Positions 1-8,604 of a stretch of DNA of 64,000 bases are shown piece after piece. Source of the stretch: JAFDYH01 sp049840875 (GTDB lineage: Bacteria; Bacteroidota; Bacteroidia; Chitinophagales; Chitinophagaceae). A program made the translations under genes and the position numbers. Every line of letters begins with the position of its first letter. The first letter of the stretch is position 1. The notes beneath the pieces are model-generated. The model was not told the origin of the DNA. It saw only the letters and a program-made list of their open reading frames with translations, and did not search any database. The stretch is taken from contig JASGJE010000003.1 in assembly GCA_049840875.1 (NCBI GenBank), positions 62,001 to 126,000 of the forward strand. The letters are read 5' to 3'.

Positions 1-1
1 T

Positions 2-535
2 CCATTTGCGCCTTATAATGATAATGAGAAAAAGAAAGATTGTAATTGCTATATCTGGAAAAAAATATTGGAAGAATGCTCAACTGTAGAGGATGCCTTG
101 ACATACGTACAACGTTATAAGATTCCTGAAATAGAAGATGTACATATTTTATTTGCAGATAAAAAAGGAAACTCTGCAGTAGTAGGAGTATATGATGGTG
201 AATTGCGGATTCATCGTAGAATCGGAAATCATCAATTGCTTACGAACTTTAACCTTTCTAATCCTTCCTACGGAGATGAACCGGTTTGCAAGCGATTCGA
301 AACCGCAGAAAAAATGTTGGCTGTCGATTCATCGGTTAATATTGAGAATATCAGGAAAATTTTGTCTGAAACACACCAGGAAAAATTGACGGCCTACTCC
401 AATATATACAATCTGACTACCGGCGAGGTGTATGTCTACAATCATGCAGATTTTACAAGAGGGATAAAACTGAATTTGCAGAGTGAATTAAAAAAAGGAA
501 AACATTCTTCCCGGATCGCTTCATTATTTAAATAA
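2..535 (+). CDS. Linear amide C-N hydrolase family protein (5' truncated by window)
   Basis: The reading frame is open from base 2 to the stop at 533-535, so only the C-terminal part of the protein is present. The sequence resembles the C-terminal half of the Ntn-type linear amide hydrolases (penicillin V acylase / carcinine hydrolase / isopenicillin-N acyltransferase-like): a strand reading VVGVYDGELRIHR is followed by LLTNFNLSNP and a C.RFETAEKML segment, the usual order in that family. The catalytic N-terminal cysteine would lie upstream of the window and cannot be checked. A TTG at 68 is an artificial start inside the gene. Substrate unknown. Confidence 0.6.
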   Translation, partial: PFAPYNDNEKKKDCNCYIWKKILEECSTVEDALTYVQRYKIPEIEDVHILFADKKGNSAVVGVYDGELRIHRRIGNHQLLTNFNLSNPSYGDEPVCKRFETAEKMLAVDSSVNIENIRKILSETHQEKLTAYSNIYNLTTGEVYVYNHADFTRGIKLNLQSELKKGKHSSRIASLFK

Positions 536-648
536 CAGAAGGCGTATTTCTTTTTGTAACATCAACTTGTTTTAATGCGATCTTAATTCGGGCTACAACC
601 TGTTTATTGTTTGCTAACATATGGAAACACGTGATTTGTCATAGTGCT

Positions 649-656
649 TATCTTTG
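649..656 (+). promoter_or_regulatory. Candidate Bacteroidota -7 element ahead of pruA
   Basis: TATCTTTG matches the Bacteroidota -7 consensus TAnnTTTG and lies 17 bases before the pruA ATG. No good -33 TTTG/TTG is visible at the expected spacing of about 19, so this is a partial match. Confidence 0.4.
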
Positions 657-673
657 CAGGCTAAATCTTTAGT

Positions 674-2305
674 ATGAGTCTTGGAACATTTTCTTATCCC
701 TTACCTGTAAACGAACCAGTATTGAACTATGCACCTGGTAGTGCTGAGAAAAAGCGGTTGAAAGAAGTATTAAAAGAATTGAAAAGTCAGGAAGCGGATA
801 TTCCGATGTATATCGGAAGCAAAGAAGTGCGTACCAATAAAAAAATTTCATTACATCCACCGCATGAAATAGCACATACACTGGGCTATTTTCACGAAGG
901 CTCTGCGAAGCACGTAGAGCAGGCAATCGCTGCGGCGTTGGCTGCAAAGGAAAGTTGGGCTTCGCTGAGTTGGGAAAACAGGGCAAACATTTTTTTGAAA
1001 GCAGCTGATCTTATCGCCACAAAGTATCGCCCATACATGAATGGGACAACGATGCTCGGCCAAAGCAAAAACGCATACCAGGCCGAGATTGATTCAGCAT
1101 GCGAGATCATCGACTTTTTGCGTTTCAACGTTCATTATCTAAGCGAAATTTATAAACAACAGCCCATCAGCAGTGCAGGTATACACAATCGCCTGGAGTA
1201 CCGGCCGCTTGAAGGTTTTGTATTGGCCATAACTCCATTCAATTTTACGGCAATCGGCGGTAACCTTCCCACAAGCGCTGCGATGTGTGGTAATGTAGTA
1301 GTATGGAAACCGGCGCATACGCAGGTATACTCGGCGCAAATGTTTATGCGGATATTGAAAGAAGCAGGTTTGCCGGATGGTGTTATCAACCTGATTTACG
1401 TGGATGGGCCAACGTTAGGAGATGTTTGTTTCAATCATCGCGATTTTGCGGGTGTACATTTTACAGGCTCAACCGGTGTGTTTAATAAGATGTGGGAGAT
1501 AATTGGTAAAAACATTTCCAATTACAAATCATATCCCCGCATCGTTGGAGAGACCGGGGGTAAAGATTTTGTGCTTGCACATAAAAGCGCCGATCCTGAT
1601 GTGGTGGCGACAGCTTTATTGCGCGGCGCATTTGAATACCAGGGACAGAAATGTTCAGCGGCATCAAGAGCTTACATTCCTTCGAATATTGCAGATGAGG
1701 TAAAAAAGAAGTTGATTGCAGGCGTAAAAAGTTTTAAAATGGGTAGCGTTGAGAATTTTACAAATTTTGTCAACGCTGTTATCGATGAAAAAAGTTTTGA
1801 TAAGATCAAGGCCTACATTGACAATGCGAAGAAAGATGCAAAAGCAGAAATATTGGTGGGAGGAAAGTGTGATAAAAAAGAAGGGTTTTATATTCAACCT
1901 ACAGTTATTGAAGCAAAGGATCCTAAGTATGTAACGATGTGCGAAGAGATTTTCGGGCCGGTATTGACAATATATGTGTACAATGCAAACCAGTTTGATA
2001 AGGCGATGGAGCTTATTGATACAACTTCTCCGTATGCATTGACAGGATCTATTATAGCAACTGACCGAGTGGCTGTTGAAACGGCCGTTAACCGTCTTCG
2101 TAATGCAGCGGGAAATTTTTATATCAACGATAAACCGACAGGTGCAGTGGTTGGTCAGCAACCGTTTGGCGGAGCCAGGGCAAGCGGCACCAATGATAAA
2201 GCTGGTTCGATTTTAAATTTATACCGCTGGTTAAGTGCGAGAACAATTAAAGAAACATTTAACCCTCCTGTCGATTATAGTTATCCTTTTTTGAATGAAG
2301 AATAA
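674..2305 (+). CDS. pruA: L-glutamate gamma-semialdehyde (1-pyrroline-5-carboxylate) dehydrogenase
   Basis: Oxidises glutamate gamma-semialdehyde (from proline or arginine breakdown) to glutamate with NAD+. The 543-aa protein has the full aldehyde dehydrogenase fold: ITPFNFTAIGGNLPTSAA (about 186-203), the general base Glu293 in GETGGKDF, the catalytic Cys327 in GQKCSAASR, and EEIFGPVLTIYVY near the C-terminus. Length and motifs fit the monofunctional P5CDH class used by Bacteroidota rather than the bifunctional PutA. It stands alone, with a candidate -7 element upstream and a strong terminator directly behind it. Proline dehydrogenase is not in the window. Confidence 0.95.
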   Translation: MSLGTFSYPLPVNEPVLNYAPGSAEKKRLKEVLKELKSQEADIPMYIGSKEVRTNKKISLHPPHEIAHTLGYFHEGSAKHVEQAIAAALAAKESWASLSWENRANIFLKAADLIATKYRPYMNGTTMLGQSKNAYQAEIDSACEIIDFLRFNVHYLSEIYKQQPISSAGIHNRLEYRPLEGFVLAITPFNFTAIGGNLPTSAAMCGNVVVWKPAHTQVYSAQMFMRILKEAGLPDGVINLIYVDGPTLGDVCFNHRDFAGVHFTGSTGVFNKMWEIIGKNISNYKSYPRIVGETGGKDFVLAHKSADPDVVATALLRGAFEYQGQKCSAASRAYIPSNIADEVKKKLIAGVKSFKMGSVENFTNFVNAVIDEKSFDKIKAYIDNAKKDAKAEILVGGKCDKKEGFYIQPTVIEAKDPKYVTMCEEIFGPVLTIYVYNANQFDKAMELIDTTSPYALTGSIIATDRVAVETAVNRLRNAAGNFYINDKPTGAVVGQQPFGGARASGTNDKAGSILNLYRWLSARTIKETFNPPVDYSYPFLNEE

Positions 2306-2328
2306 AATAGTAAACGAAATTTAATTTG

Positions 2329-2357
2329 AAGGGTTGCTGTGAGGGCAACCCTTTTTT
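2329..2357 (+). terminator. Rho-independent terminator after pruA
   Basis: Perfect 9-bp stem AAGGGTTGC / GCAACCCTT with a 7-base loop, followed by a run of six T. It begins 24 bases after the pruA stop. Confidence 0.85.
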
Positions 2358-2574
2358 ATTTATGAATATTGCTGGCATGATTTTTTAGAAAAATTAAGAG
2401 TGATTAATGCGCTTCTTTATCCTTTTATTATTCACATGTGAAGTCGCAGTACAGTATTTATGTAGATTTATCTTTCCGATGAAAACAAAGGGTAAATAAT
2501 TTTTTAATATTACTATAGAATAAGGGTTTGAATTCGAATTTCATTCGCTGATAATTAACCATTAAAATTATTTT

Positions 2575-3129
2575 ATGAAAAGGATTAGTTTGATCACTTT
2601 GTTTTTTTCATTTTTATCCGTGGGATATTCCCAGTTTGTTGTGTTTGGAGTAAAGGGTGGTTTGAATTTGTCTACGTTTACCGGCAATGATTTTAATAAA
2701 GCCAGTTTTCAGCCTTCATTTCATATTGGTGGTCTTGCGAATTTTCTTATTAATGAAAATTTTATGGTTCAGCCCGAAGTTATGTTTTCCGGGAAAGGTG
2801 CTAAAGCTGATGGTAATCCATATCATTTAAATTATGTGAACGTTCCGGTGCTTCTTCAATATAAAACTCCATCCGGATTTTTTCTTGAAGCAGGCCCGCA
2901 AATAGGTTTTTTAATAAGCGCCAAACTTCACTCATCTGATTGGAAGGATAATGTAAAATCCACAGACTATTCATGGGTTGCAGGGTTGGGCTATAAGAGT
3001 ACAATGGGCCTGGGTGTTGACGTGCGATATGATTTTGGTTTCTTCAACGTGGCTAATGCTGGCATTATCCGAAACAAAACGATTCAGATAGGCGTATTCT
3101 ATACATTCGGTTCTGGCGGAGAAGAATGA
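2575..3129 (+). CDS. Outer membrane beta-barrel protein (porin-like, PorT family)
   Basis: 184 aa with a signal peptide (MKRISLITLFFSFLSVGYSQ). The mature part starts FGVKGGLNLSTFTG and shows alternating hydrophobic strands (FMVQPEVMFSGKGAK, YVNVPVLLQYKT, FFLEAGPQIGFLISAK, IQIGVFYTF), the pattern of the small eight-stranded barrels of Bacteroidota (OMP_b-brl_2). It ends on an aromatic strand, typical of BAM substrates, with a short GSGGEE tail. Function unknown. It stands alone, flanked by terminators. Confidence 0.8.
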   Translation: MKRISLITLFFSFLSVGYSQFVVFGVKGGLNLSTFTGNDFNKASFQPSFHIGGLANFLINENFMVQPEVMFSGKGAKADGNPYHLNYVNVPVLLQYKTPSGFFLEAGPQIGFLISAKLHSSDWKDNVKSTDYSWVAGLGYKSTMGLGVDVRYDFGFFNVANAGIIRNKTIQIGVFYTFGSGGEE

Positions 3130-3149
3130 TCGCTGCATAAACTTTGCTG

Positions 3150-3185
3150 GTAAAGCGTATCATTTCGATACGCTTTACTATTTTT
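3150..3185 (+). terminator. Strong hairpin between the OMP gene and pyrR
   Basis: Perfect 12-bp stem GTAAAGCGTATC / GATACGCTTTAC, loop ATTTC, followed by TATTTTTAT. It lies 20 bases after the OMP gene and 17 bases before the pyrR start. The simplest reading is a terminator for the OMP gene. Because it also precedes pyrR, an attenuation role cannot be excluded, but no competing antiterminator is visible. Confidence 0.75.
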
Positions 3186-3201
3186 ATCCAAAATTTAGAG
3201 C

Positions 3202-3711
3202 TTGAAACTTATTCTGAACGAGCGGCAGCTCGATATTACTATAAAAAGATTAGCGAACCAGTTACTAGAAAATCATCTCGATTTAAATAATACTGTATTG
3301 ATCGGCATTCAACCAAGAGGTATTTACGTCAGTGATCGGATTATACAGGAAATAAAAAATGAACTACCGGCAGAAAAGGTAAAATACGGTAAGCTTGATA
3401 TTACTTTTTACCGTGACGATATCCGCAACAACCTGCATATACCTAATAAAACAGACATCAATTTTTCAATTGAAGGTTGTGAAGTCGTTTTGATTGACGA
3501 CGTATTATATACAGGTCGTACTATCCGGGCAGCGATGGATGCGCTACTGGATTTTGGTCGACCGGCAAAAGTTGAGCTTTGTATTCTCGTTGATCGCAGG
3601 TTCAACAGGCAATTGCCTATACAACCCGATTATGTCGGTAAATACATTGATACGATCACATCGCAAAAAGTAAAAGTAATGGCTGATAAAAACGAAGTGG
3701 TTTTGTATTGA
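3202..3711 (+). CDS. pyrR: PyrR: pyrimidine operon regulator / uracil phosphoribosyltransferase
   Basis: 169 aa, type I phosphoribosyltransferase fold. The PRPP-binding loop VVLIDDVLYTGRTIRAA is at about 95-111, and the PyrR-typical IGIQPRGIYVSDRI (about 34-47) and ILVDRRFNRQLPI (about 128-140) segments are present, which separate it from Upp. In Gram-positive bacteria PyrR binds pyr mRNA in a UMP-dependent way; in Bacteroidota the RNA role is less clear and UPRT activity may dominate. The start is TTG at 3202; no in-frame ATG precedes the conserved N-terminus. pyrB follows about 150 bases downstream on the same strand. Confidence 0.9.
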   Translation: MKLILNERQLDITIKRLANQLLENHLDLNNTVLIGIQPRGIYVSDRIIQEIKNELPAEKVKYGKLDITFYRDDIRNNLHIPNKTDINFSIEGCEVVLIDDVLYTGRTIRAAMDALLDFGRPAKVELCILVDRRFNRQLPIQPDYVGKYIDTITSQKVKVMADKNEVVLY

Positions 3712-3864
3712 GAGAAGGCAACGAGGCACAAAGTATCCTTCCCGATCTCTTGTCTAATATCCTTTGCCTATTTGTCTATCTTCTTTCTGGGTTCCATCTT
3801 CAGTCTTCTTTATTCTATTTTTCATTTTTGCTTTATCTTTTTTCATTTACCTTCGCTCCCTAAG

Positions 3865-4791
3865 ATGCAATTCTCCTCAAAGCACCTCCTTGGAATCAGG
3901 GATCTTGGTCAACAGGATATCCAACTTATTTTAGATACAGCATTTCAGTTTAAAGAAGTTTTACAAAGACCGGTAAAAAAAGTGCCGTCTCTTCGTGATG
4001 TAACTATTGTAAATCTCTTCTTTGAGAACTCCACGCGAACAAGAATCTCTTTTGAACTCGCAGAGAAGAGATTGAGCGCCGATACGATCAACTTTGCGGC
4101 TTCAGGTTCTTCCGTTTCAAAAGGCGAAACGCTGCTGGATACTGTAAATAACATTCTGTCCATGAAAGTGGATATGGTAGTAATGCGACATAGCGCCAGT
4201 GGAGCGCCCCATTTCCTTTCAAAACATATTCCGGCTGCAATTGTAAATGCCGGTGATGGAATTAACGAACATCCTACGCAGGCATTACTCGACGCACTTT
4301 CAATAATAGAAAAGAAGGGCACATTGAAAGGAACGAAAGTGGCGATAATTGGTGATATCATGCATAGCCGCGTTGCACAAAGTAATATCTACTTGCTGAA
4401 AAAGATGGGCGCCGAAGTTGTCGTTTGCGGACCTCCGACTTTAATACCGAAATATCTGCAAGAAGCATTGAACGTTAATGTGAGTTATGATATAAAAGAA
4501 ACGTTGGATTGGTGTGACGTAGCAAATGTTTTACGGATACAACTGGAAAGGCAAAACCAGGTTTTATTCTCATCACTCCGCGAATATAATATTGCCTACG
4601 GTATCAGTCGCAAGTTGCTGGATAACCTTCATAAAGAAATTGTTATCATGCATCCGGGGCCGATTAATCGTGGTGTAGAACTTGACAGCGATGTTGCCGA
4701 CAGCAAACAATCTATTATATTGCAACAGGTAGAAAATGGTGTCGCTGTAAGGATGGCTGTTTTATATTTACTTTCAAACCGGAATAATTAA
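3865..4791 (+). CDS. pyrB: Aspartate carbamoyltransferase catalytic chain
   Basis: Joins carbamoyl phosphate and aspartate to N-carbamoyl-aspartate, the first committed step of pyrimidine synthesis. 308 aa from the ATG at 3865, the usual family length; an upstream TTG (3772) would add a 31-residue hydrophobic leader with no family counterpart. The carbamoyl-phosphate motif STRTR is at 56-60, a second-subunit SKGE at about 85-88, HPTQ at 136-139, and HPGPINRG near the C-terminus. Together with pyrR just upstream it makes a small pyr cluster; pyrE lies 3 kb downstream on the same strand. Confidence 0.95.
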   Translation: MQFSSKHLLGIRDLGQQDIQLILDTAFQFKEVLQRPVKKVPSLRDVTIVNLFFENSTRTRISFELAEKRLSADTINFAASGSSVSKGETLLDTVNNILSMKVDMVVMRHSASGAPHFLSKHIPAAIVNAGDGINEHPTQALLDALSIIEKKGTLKGTKVAIIGDIMHSRVAQSNIYLLKKMGAEVVVCGPPTLIPKYLQEALNVNVSYDIKETLDWCDVANVLRIQLERQNQVLFSSLREYNIAYGISRKLLDNLHKEIVIMHPGPINRGVELDSDVADSKQSIILQQVENGVAVRMAVLYLLSNRNN

Positions 4792-4792
4792 T

Positions 4793-4915
4793 CATTTACG
4801 ATATACGATTTGTGATTTTCGATTTTTTTACTGCAGCTAATCGGTTGTGAAACTTGTAAATGATTTTAACTTCGAATTAAATCGTAATTCGGAAATCATA
4901 AATCTGAAATCTTTC
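4793..4915. repeat. Degenerate self-complementary intergenic repeat (ATTTACGAT... words)
   Basis: Left arm contains GATTTGTGATTTTCGATTT (about 4809-4827); the right arm (about 4875-4911) reads in reverse complement GATTTATGATTTCCGAATT. The words TTACGAT/TATACGAT/AATCATAAATC recur with variation. No coding potential. Belongs to the word-repeat class seen at several gaps in this window. Confidence 0.5.
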
Positions 4916-4920
4916 ATCAT

Positions 4921-5391
4921 ATGGCCCGTCGTATTTGTTTATTCCCCGGCACGTTCGATCCTGTCACGTTAGGTCACGTTGATATCATCAACCGGGCATT
5001 GCCCTTGTTTGATAAAATAATTGTCGGTATCGGTTTAAATGCAGCCAAAGCGCCTATGTTTTCGCCCGAGCAACGCCTGAAGTGGATCAAAGAACTTTAT
5101 AAAAACGATAAGCGGGTAGATGCCGGCATCTACGAAGGATTGACAGTTGATTTTTGTAAAAAAATTAAAGCTCAGTTTATTCTTCGCGGCATTCGTTATG
5201 TCAGCGATTTTGAATACGAAAAAACAATTGCAGACGCAAACCGCACGTTGGATCGAAATATTGAAACTATTTTTTTGACAGGCGAACCAAAATATACTTC
5301 TGTCGCTTCTACAATTGTGAGAGATATTATCCGCAATGGCGGTAATGCAAAACAATTCCTGCCAGACACTGTTTTCAAATCTTTAAAATGA
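4921..5391 (+). CDS. coaD: Pantetheine-phosphate adenylyltransferase
   Basis: Transfers AMP from ATP to 4'-phosphopantetheine, the penultimate step of coenzyme A synthesis. 156 aa with the nucleotidyltransferase signature GTFDPVTLGHVDII (10-23), including the T/HxGH motif, the IRGIRYVSDFEYE substrate loop (about 88-100) and the ISSS-type motif near YTSVASTIVRDI (about 125-136). The length matches the family. A hotdog thioesterase begins 6 bases after its stop, suggesting co-transcription. Confidence 0.95.
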   Translation: MARRICLFPGTFDPVTLGHVDIINRALPLFDKIIVGIGLNAAKAPMFSPEQRLKWIKELYKNDKRVDAGIYEGLTVDFCKKIKAQFILRGIRYVSDFEYEKTIADANRTLDRNIETIFLTGEPKYTSVASTIVRDIIRNGGNAKQFLPDTVFKSLK

Positions 5392-5397
5392 TGATGA

Positions 5398-5829
5398 ATG
5401 TCGCTGTGGTTTAAAGCAGAATTTTCACTGGATAAACTTGCCGGATTAAGCGCCGGTACAATGGGGGAATATCTCGGCATCGAATGGGTAGAGATTGGCG
5501 AAAATTTTTTAAAGGCAAAAATGCCTGTTGATCATCGTACCAAACAGCCTTATGGCTTACTACACGGAGGAGCTTCATGCGTATTGGCCGAAACAATCGG
5601 CAGTGTTGCATCGGCTCTGGTTATCGATCCTTCTGTTGCGTACTGTGTCGGTCTTGAAATAAATGCAAACCATATCCGCGGCGTTAAATCCGGCTTTGTA
5701 ACTGGTATCGCTATACCTCTGCATATCGGAGCAACCACGCATGTGTGGGATATTAAGATCTATGATGAAAGAGAAAAATTAGTTTGTGTAAGCCGCCTTA
5801 CCGTCGCTATTTTAAAGCGCCAGCCTTAA
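5398..5829 (+). CDS. PaaI/YdiI-type hotdog acyl-CoA thioesterase
   Basis: 143 aa hotdog-fold protein with the family motif LLHGGASCVLAETIGSVAS (about 53-71), where the loop HGG binds the thioester and Glu65 is the usual catalytic acid. It is close to the YdiI/MenI subgroup (1,4-dihydroxy-2-naphthoyl-CoA hydrolase), but the window has no men genes, so the substrate is open. It starts 6 bases after coaD, so the two probably share a transcript with a CoA theme. Its last 23 bases overlap the 3' end of the opposing Nudix gene. Confidence 0.8.
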   Translation: MSLWFKAEFSLDKLAGLSAGTMGEYLGIEWVEIGENFLKAKMPVDHRTKQPYGLLHGGASCVLAETIGSVASALVIDPSVAYCVGLEINANHIRGVKSGFVTGIAIPLHIGATTHVWDIKIYDEREKLVCVSRLTVAILKRQP

Positions 5830-6433
5830 GTACATCAACAACTGATGGAAAGCTGTCTTTAAAATATTTTCTTACTTCTGTTTTCGGCACCCATTTTATT
5901 TCAAGAATATCTTCTTCCGTTTGTGGCGTTAGTTTTTCATCGGTCGTACTGGTCATAGTATACCAATGCGATTCTTTTAAAATGAATTTAGTGCCCTGAT
6001 GATACGTATGCCAGGTAACTAATAACGGTGATCCCAACACGATTTTATTTAACCCCGTTTCTTCCTGCACTTCCCTTACGGCACATTGCTCCAGGGTTTC
6101 TCCTTTATCTAACTTTCCTTTTGGCAGATCCCATTTACCACGTCGGTAAATAAGCAACCATTCATTCTTTTCATTTTCAACCAGGCCACCTGCCGCCTGT
6201 ATAATCGTAAATTTTTTCCAGAAGGCTTTTTTTAACTCTTCTAAATCAGCATGAAGAAAAATACCTGCATGAACCTTGGTCAACTGCATTTCATGTATCA
6301 TCGTTTTTACCGTATGCTGATTCAGTTCATCAATAAACACAGCATCATCATGATGTATAAATGGCTCTATCTCCTTATCAATCGCATTGCATAAAAAGAG
6401 AGGCTTATCATCAAAATAAATCCGGGTAAACAT
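5807..6433 (-). CDS. NUDIX hydrolase with N-terminal extension
   Basis: 208 aa. The complete Nudix box lies at 106-128 with the key residues in place (G106, E112, R120, E121, E124, E125, G127), giving the Mg2+-dependent pyrophosphohydrolase site. The first 75 residues form an extra alpha/beta module of unknown role (MFTRIYFDDKPLFLCN start). The preceding WDLPKGK strand is typical of ADP-ribose/diadenosine-type Nudix enzymes, but the substrate cannot be told. The gene converges on the thioesterase gene and overlaps it by 23 bases. Confidence 0.85.
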   Translation of the reverse strand: MFTRIYFDDKPLFLCNAIDKEIEPFIHHDDAVFIDELNQHTVKTMIHEMQLTKVHAGIFLHADLEELKKAFWKKFTIIQAAGGLVENEKNEWLLIYRRGKWDLPKGKLDKGETLEQCAVREVQEETGLNKIVLGSPLLVTWHTYHQGTKFILKESHWYTMTSTTDEKLTPQTEEDILEIKWVPKTEVRKYFKDSFPSVVDVLKAGALK

Positions 6434-6592
6434 GAATTGAATTTTAGGTTCCTGGTTTATGGTCTGAAGTTATGCGAACCTTGCCGGATCTCAAACACCG
6501 GAATTTAATCCTACGGGTTGCAAACCATTTTTTGATTGGCCGAAACACAGTGTCACTAAACAAAATACTATAAATTTAGCGTGACGGAGCCA

Positions 6593-7843
6593 ATGAAACC
6601 ATTCATCTTCTACATATTCTTTTTTTCATTTAGTATTTGCAGAAGCCAATCTACTTATGTTGTAGATGCAGCTGGAAATATCAACTCTGTTGACATGGCG
6701 AATGGCTGCGCTACAAAATTCATTGCCCGCTGCGATCATAATTTCATCGTGGATATCGCTGCGGATGCGGCTGGAAATATTTATGTCTGCAGTAATGATT
6801 CTTTGTTTGTATTAAAAGCAAATAACCCTGCTGCAGGTTTTGTATATCTGGGGCAGTTCCCTACAAGTGTGAACGGTTTGGTGGTTGCCGGAGACGGTTA
6901 TCTTTATGCTTCAGGAGAAGGGCTCAACCGGTACGACCCTGCGACGGGCACTTTTACTTTCCTGGGAATTTTTTCTCATAGTATCCGCTCAGCGGGCGAT
7001 ATGGTGGAGTATAATGGGGAAATATATCTTGCCGCTGATGACGGAATTATCTACAAGATAAACAGGGAATTTCCTTCGTTGAGTACTGCTTTTTATGAAA
7101 TAGGGCCGGAGGGTATCTATGGAATGGCGCTTATAGCCACAAGCTGCTATGGCGATCCGGTTGCCAAACAAAAAGTACTTGCTTTTGCTCCTACACAAAA
7201 TGGCACGCAGACCTATCTTATCGATATGGAAGCCAAAATAAATTTCCCTTCATTTTGCAATCTGAAAATTTTTGCTACCGGCGCCACTTCGGTTAATGAA
7301 AGCACTGTTACTGCAGGCCCAATTACAATAGCATCCGTTGCAACAGAGCCGCCAGCCTGCAATCAGATTCAAAATGGAAGGATATCGATAGCTATGGCAA
7401 ATTCTGCGGTTAATGTTTACAGCTATTCTGTAGATGACAAACCAGCCAAGGTTAATCCTGTTTTTGATAGTCTTGCGTCCGGATCACATACCATCAGGAT
7501 TAAAAACCAATTTGGTTGTTTTAGGGATACGGTCATAAAAATTCCATTTTCGAATGTCGATTGCCGTGATACTCTTTTCATACCAACGGCTTTCACTCCT
7601 GATGGTAATGGTTTGAATGATATCTTTAAAGTGACTACTATTCTGCCGGTAAAAAATTTTGAATTGAACATCTTTAACAGGTATGGCGAAAGAGTGTATA
7701 TATCCCATAATACCAGCCAGGGATGGAATGGAATGTTCCGGTCGGTGTTGCAGCCAACCGGCGTTTATGTATGGGTTGTACAGTACAGGAATTTTGCAGG
7801 AAAAGATTTGATACGAAAAGGACTAGTGACACTGATAAGATGA
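6593..7843 (+). CDS. Secreted protein with type B T9SS (gliding-motility) C-terminal domain
   Basis: The ATG at 6593 gives a clean signal peptide (MKPFIFYIFFFSFSICRSQS); the upstream GTG (6581) adds only MTEP. The body (about 20-230) is built of YVVDAAGNI/IYVCSNDSLFVL/YLYASGEGLNRYDP strands, resembling a beta-propeller. A SprB-like/Ig region follows (about 240-325), then the CHU_C-type domain: PTAFTPDGNGLNDIFKV, FNRYGERVYIS, GVYVWVVQYRN, ending KGLVTLIR. This C-terminal domain directs export by the type IX system and cell-surface attachment. Function of the propeller part is unknown. Confidence 0.85.
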   Translation: MKPFIFYIFFFSFSICRSQSTYVVDAAGNINSVDMANGCATKFIARCDHNFIVDIAADAAGNIYVCSNDSLFVLKANNPAAGFVYLGQFPTSVNGLVVAGDGYLYASGEGLNRYDPATGTFTFLGIFSHSIRSAGDMVEYNGEIYLAADDGIIYKINREFPSLSTAFYEIGPEGIYGMALIATSCYGDPVAKQKVLAFAPTQNGTQTYLIDMEAKINFPSFCNLKIFATGATSVNESTVTAGPITIASVATEPPACNQIQNGRISIAMANSAVNVYSYSVDDKPAKVNPVFDSLASGSHTIRIKNQFGCFRDTVIKIPFSNVDCRDTLFIPTAFTPDGNGLNDIFKVTTILPVKNFELNIFNRYGERVYISHNTSQGWNGMFRSVLQPTGVYVWVVQYRNFAGKDLIRKGLVTLIR

Positions 7844-7911
7844 AGACAAATGCCTTGTTGTTTTTACATGTCAAAAACGAGTGCCAAATGATAAACACTT
7901 AACTTCGCCGA

Positions 7912-8544
7912 ATGACAGATGCGAAAATAGTAGCTGATAAATTATTGCAGGCAAATGCCGTAAAACTGAACCTGAAAGAACCATTTACATGGGCCAGCGG
8001 CTGGAAAAGTCCGATCTATTGTGATAACCGCAAAGTGTTGTCATTTCCATTTATCCGTGATTATATCAAGTCGGAAATGTGCAATGTGATCTTTGAAAAA
8101 TTTCCGGATGCAGAGCTATTAGCCGGCGTAGCTACTGCTGGCATTGCATGGGGAGCAATGGCGGCAGACCAGCTTAAATTGCCTTACGTATATGTGCGTC
8201 CGAAGCCGAAAGAACATGGCATGGGAAACCAGATAGAAGGTTATTATGAAAAAGGACAGAAGACCGTTGTGATTGAAGACCTTGTTTCAACAGGTAAGAG
8301 CAGCTTGCAAACAGTAGATGTAATGAAGGCCGCAGGCCTTGATATTATCGGAATGGTTTCGATTTTTACGTATGGTTTTCCCGTTGCGACTGAAGTATTT
8401 GCAAAAGCAGGTGTTGAATATTATCCACTGACTAACTATCCCACGCTTGTTGAATTGGCGTTAGATAAAGGAATGTTCAGCGCTGCGGATCAGGAAATTT
8501 TGTTAAAATGGCGTGACGATCCCGCTAACTGGAAGGGAGTTTAG
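7912..8544 (+). CDS. pyrE: Orotate phosphoribosyltransferase
   Basis: Converts orotate plus PRPP to OMP, the fifth step of pyrimidine synthesis. 210 aa with F.WASGWKSPIYCDNRKV (about 25-41), AGVATAGIAWGAMAAD (71-86), RPKPKEHGMGNQIEG (96-110) and the PRPP loop VVIEDLVSTGKSS (119-131), all family hallmarks. It stands 68 bases behind the T9SS protein gene, separated from the pyrR-pyrB pair. The region just upstream holds TAACTTCG, a weak -7 match close to the ATG. Confidence 0.95.
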   Translation: MTDAKIVADKLLQANAVKLNLKEPFTWASGWKSPIYCDNRKVLSFPFIRDYIKSEMCNVIFEKFPDAELLAGVATAGIAWGAMAADQLKLPYVYVRPKPKEHGMGNQIEGYYEKGQKTVVIEDLVSTGKSSLQTVDVMKAAGLDIIGMVSIFTYGFPVATEVFAKAGVEYYPLTNYPTLVELALDKGMFSAADQEILLKWRDDPANWKGV

Positions 8545-8604
8545 TATTTTGTAAAGCCTCATATACAAAATGACTTCTAAGTTCGTTTACTAATAAAGTA
8601 TTTT

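Noticed and set aside
1664..2161. 165-codon antisense frame within pruA
   Set aside because: Shadow of the coding strand; Cys/Ile-rich, no recognisable motif.
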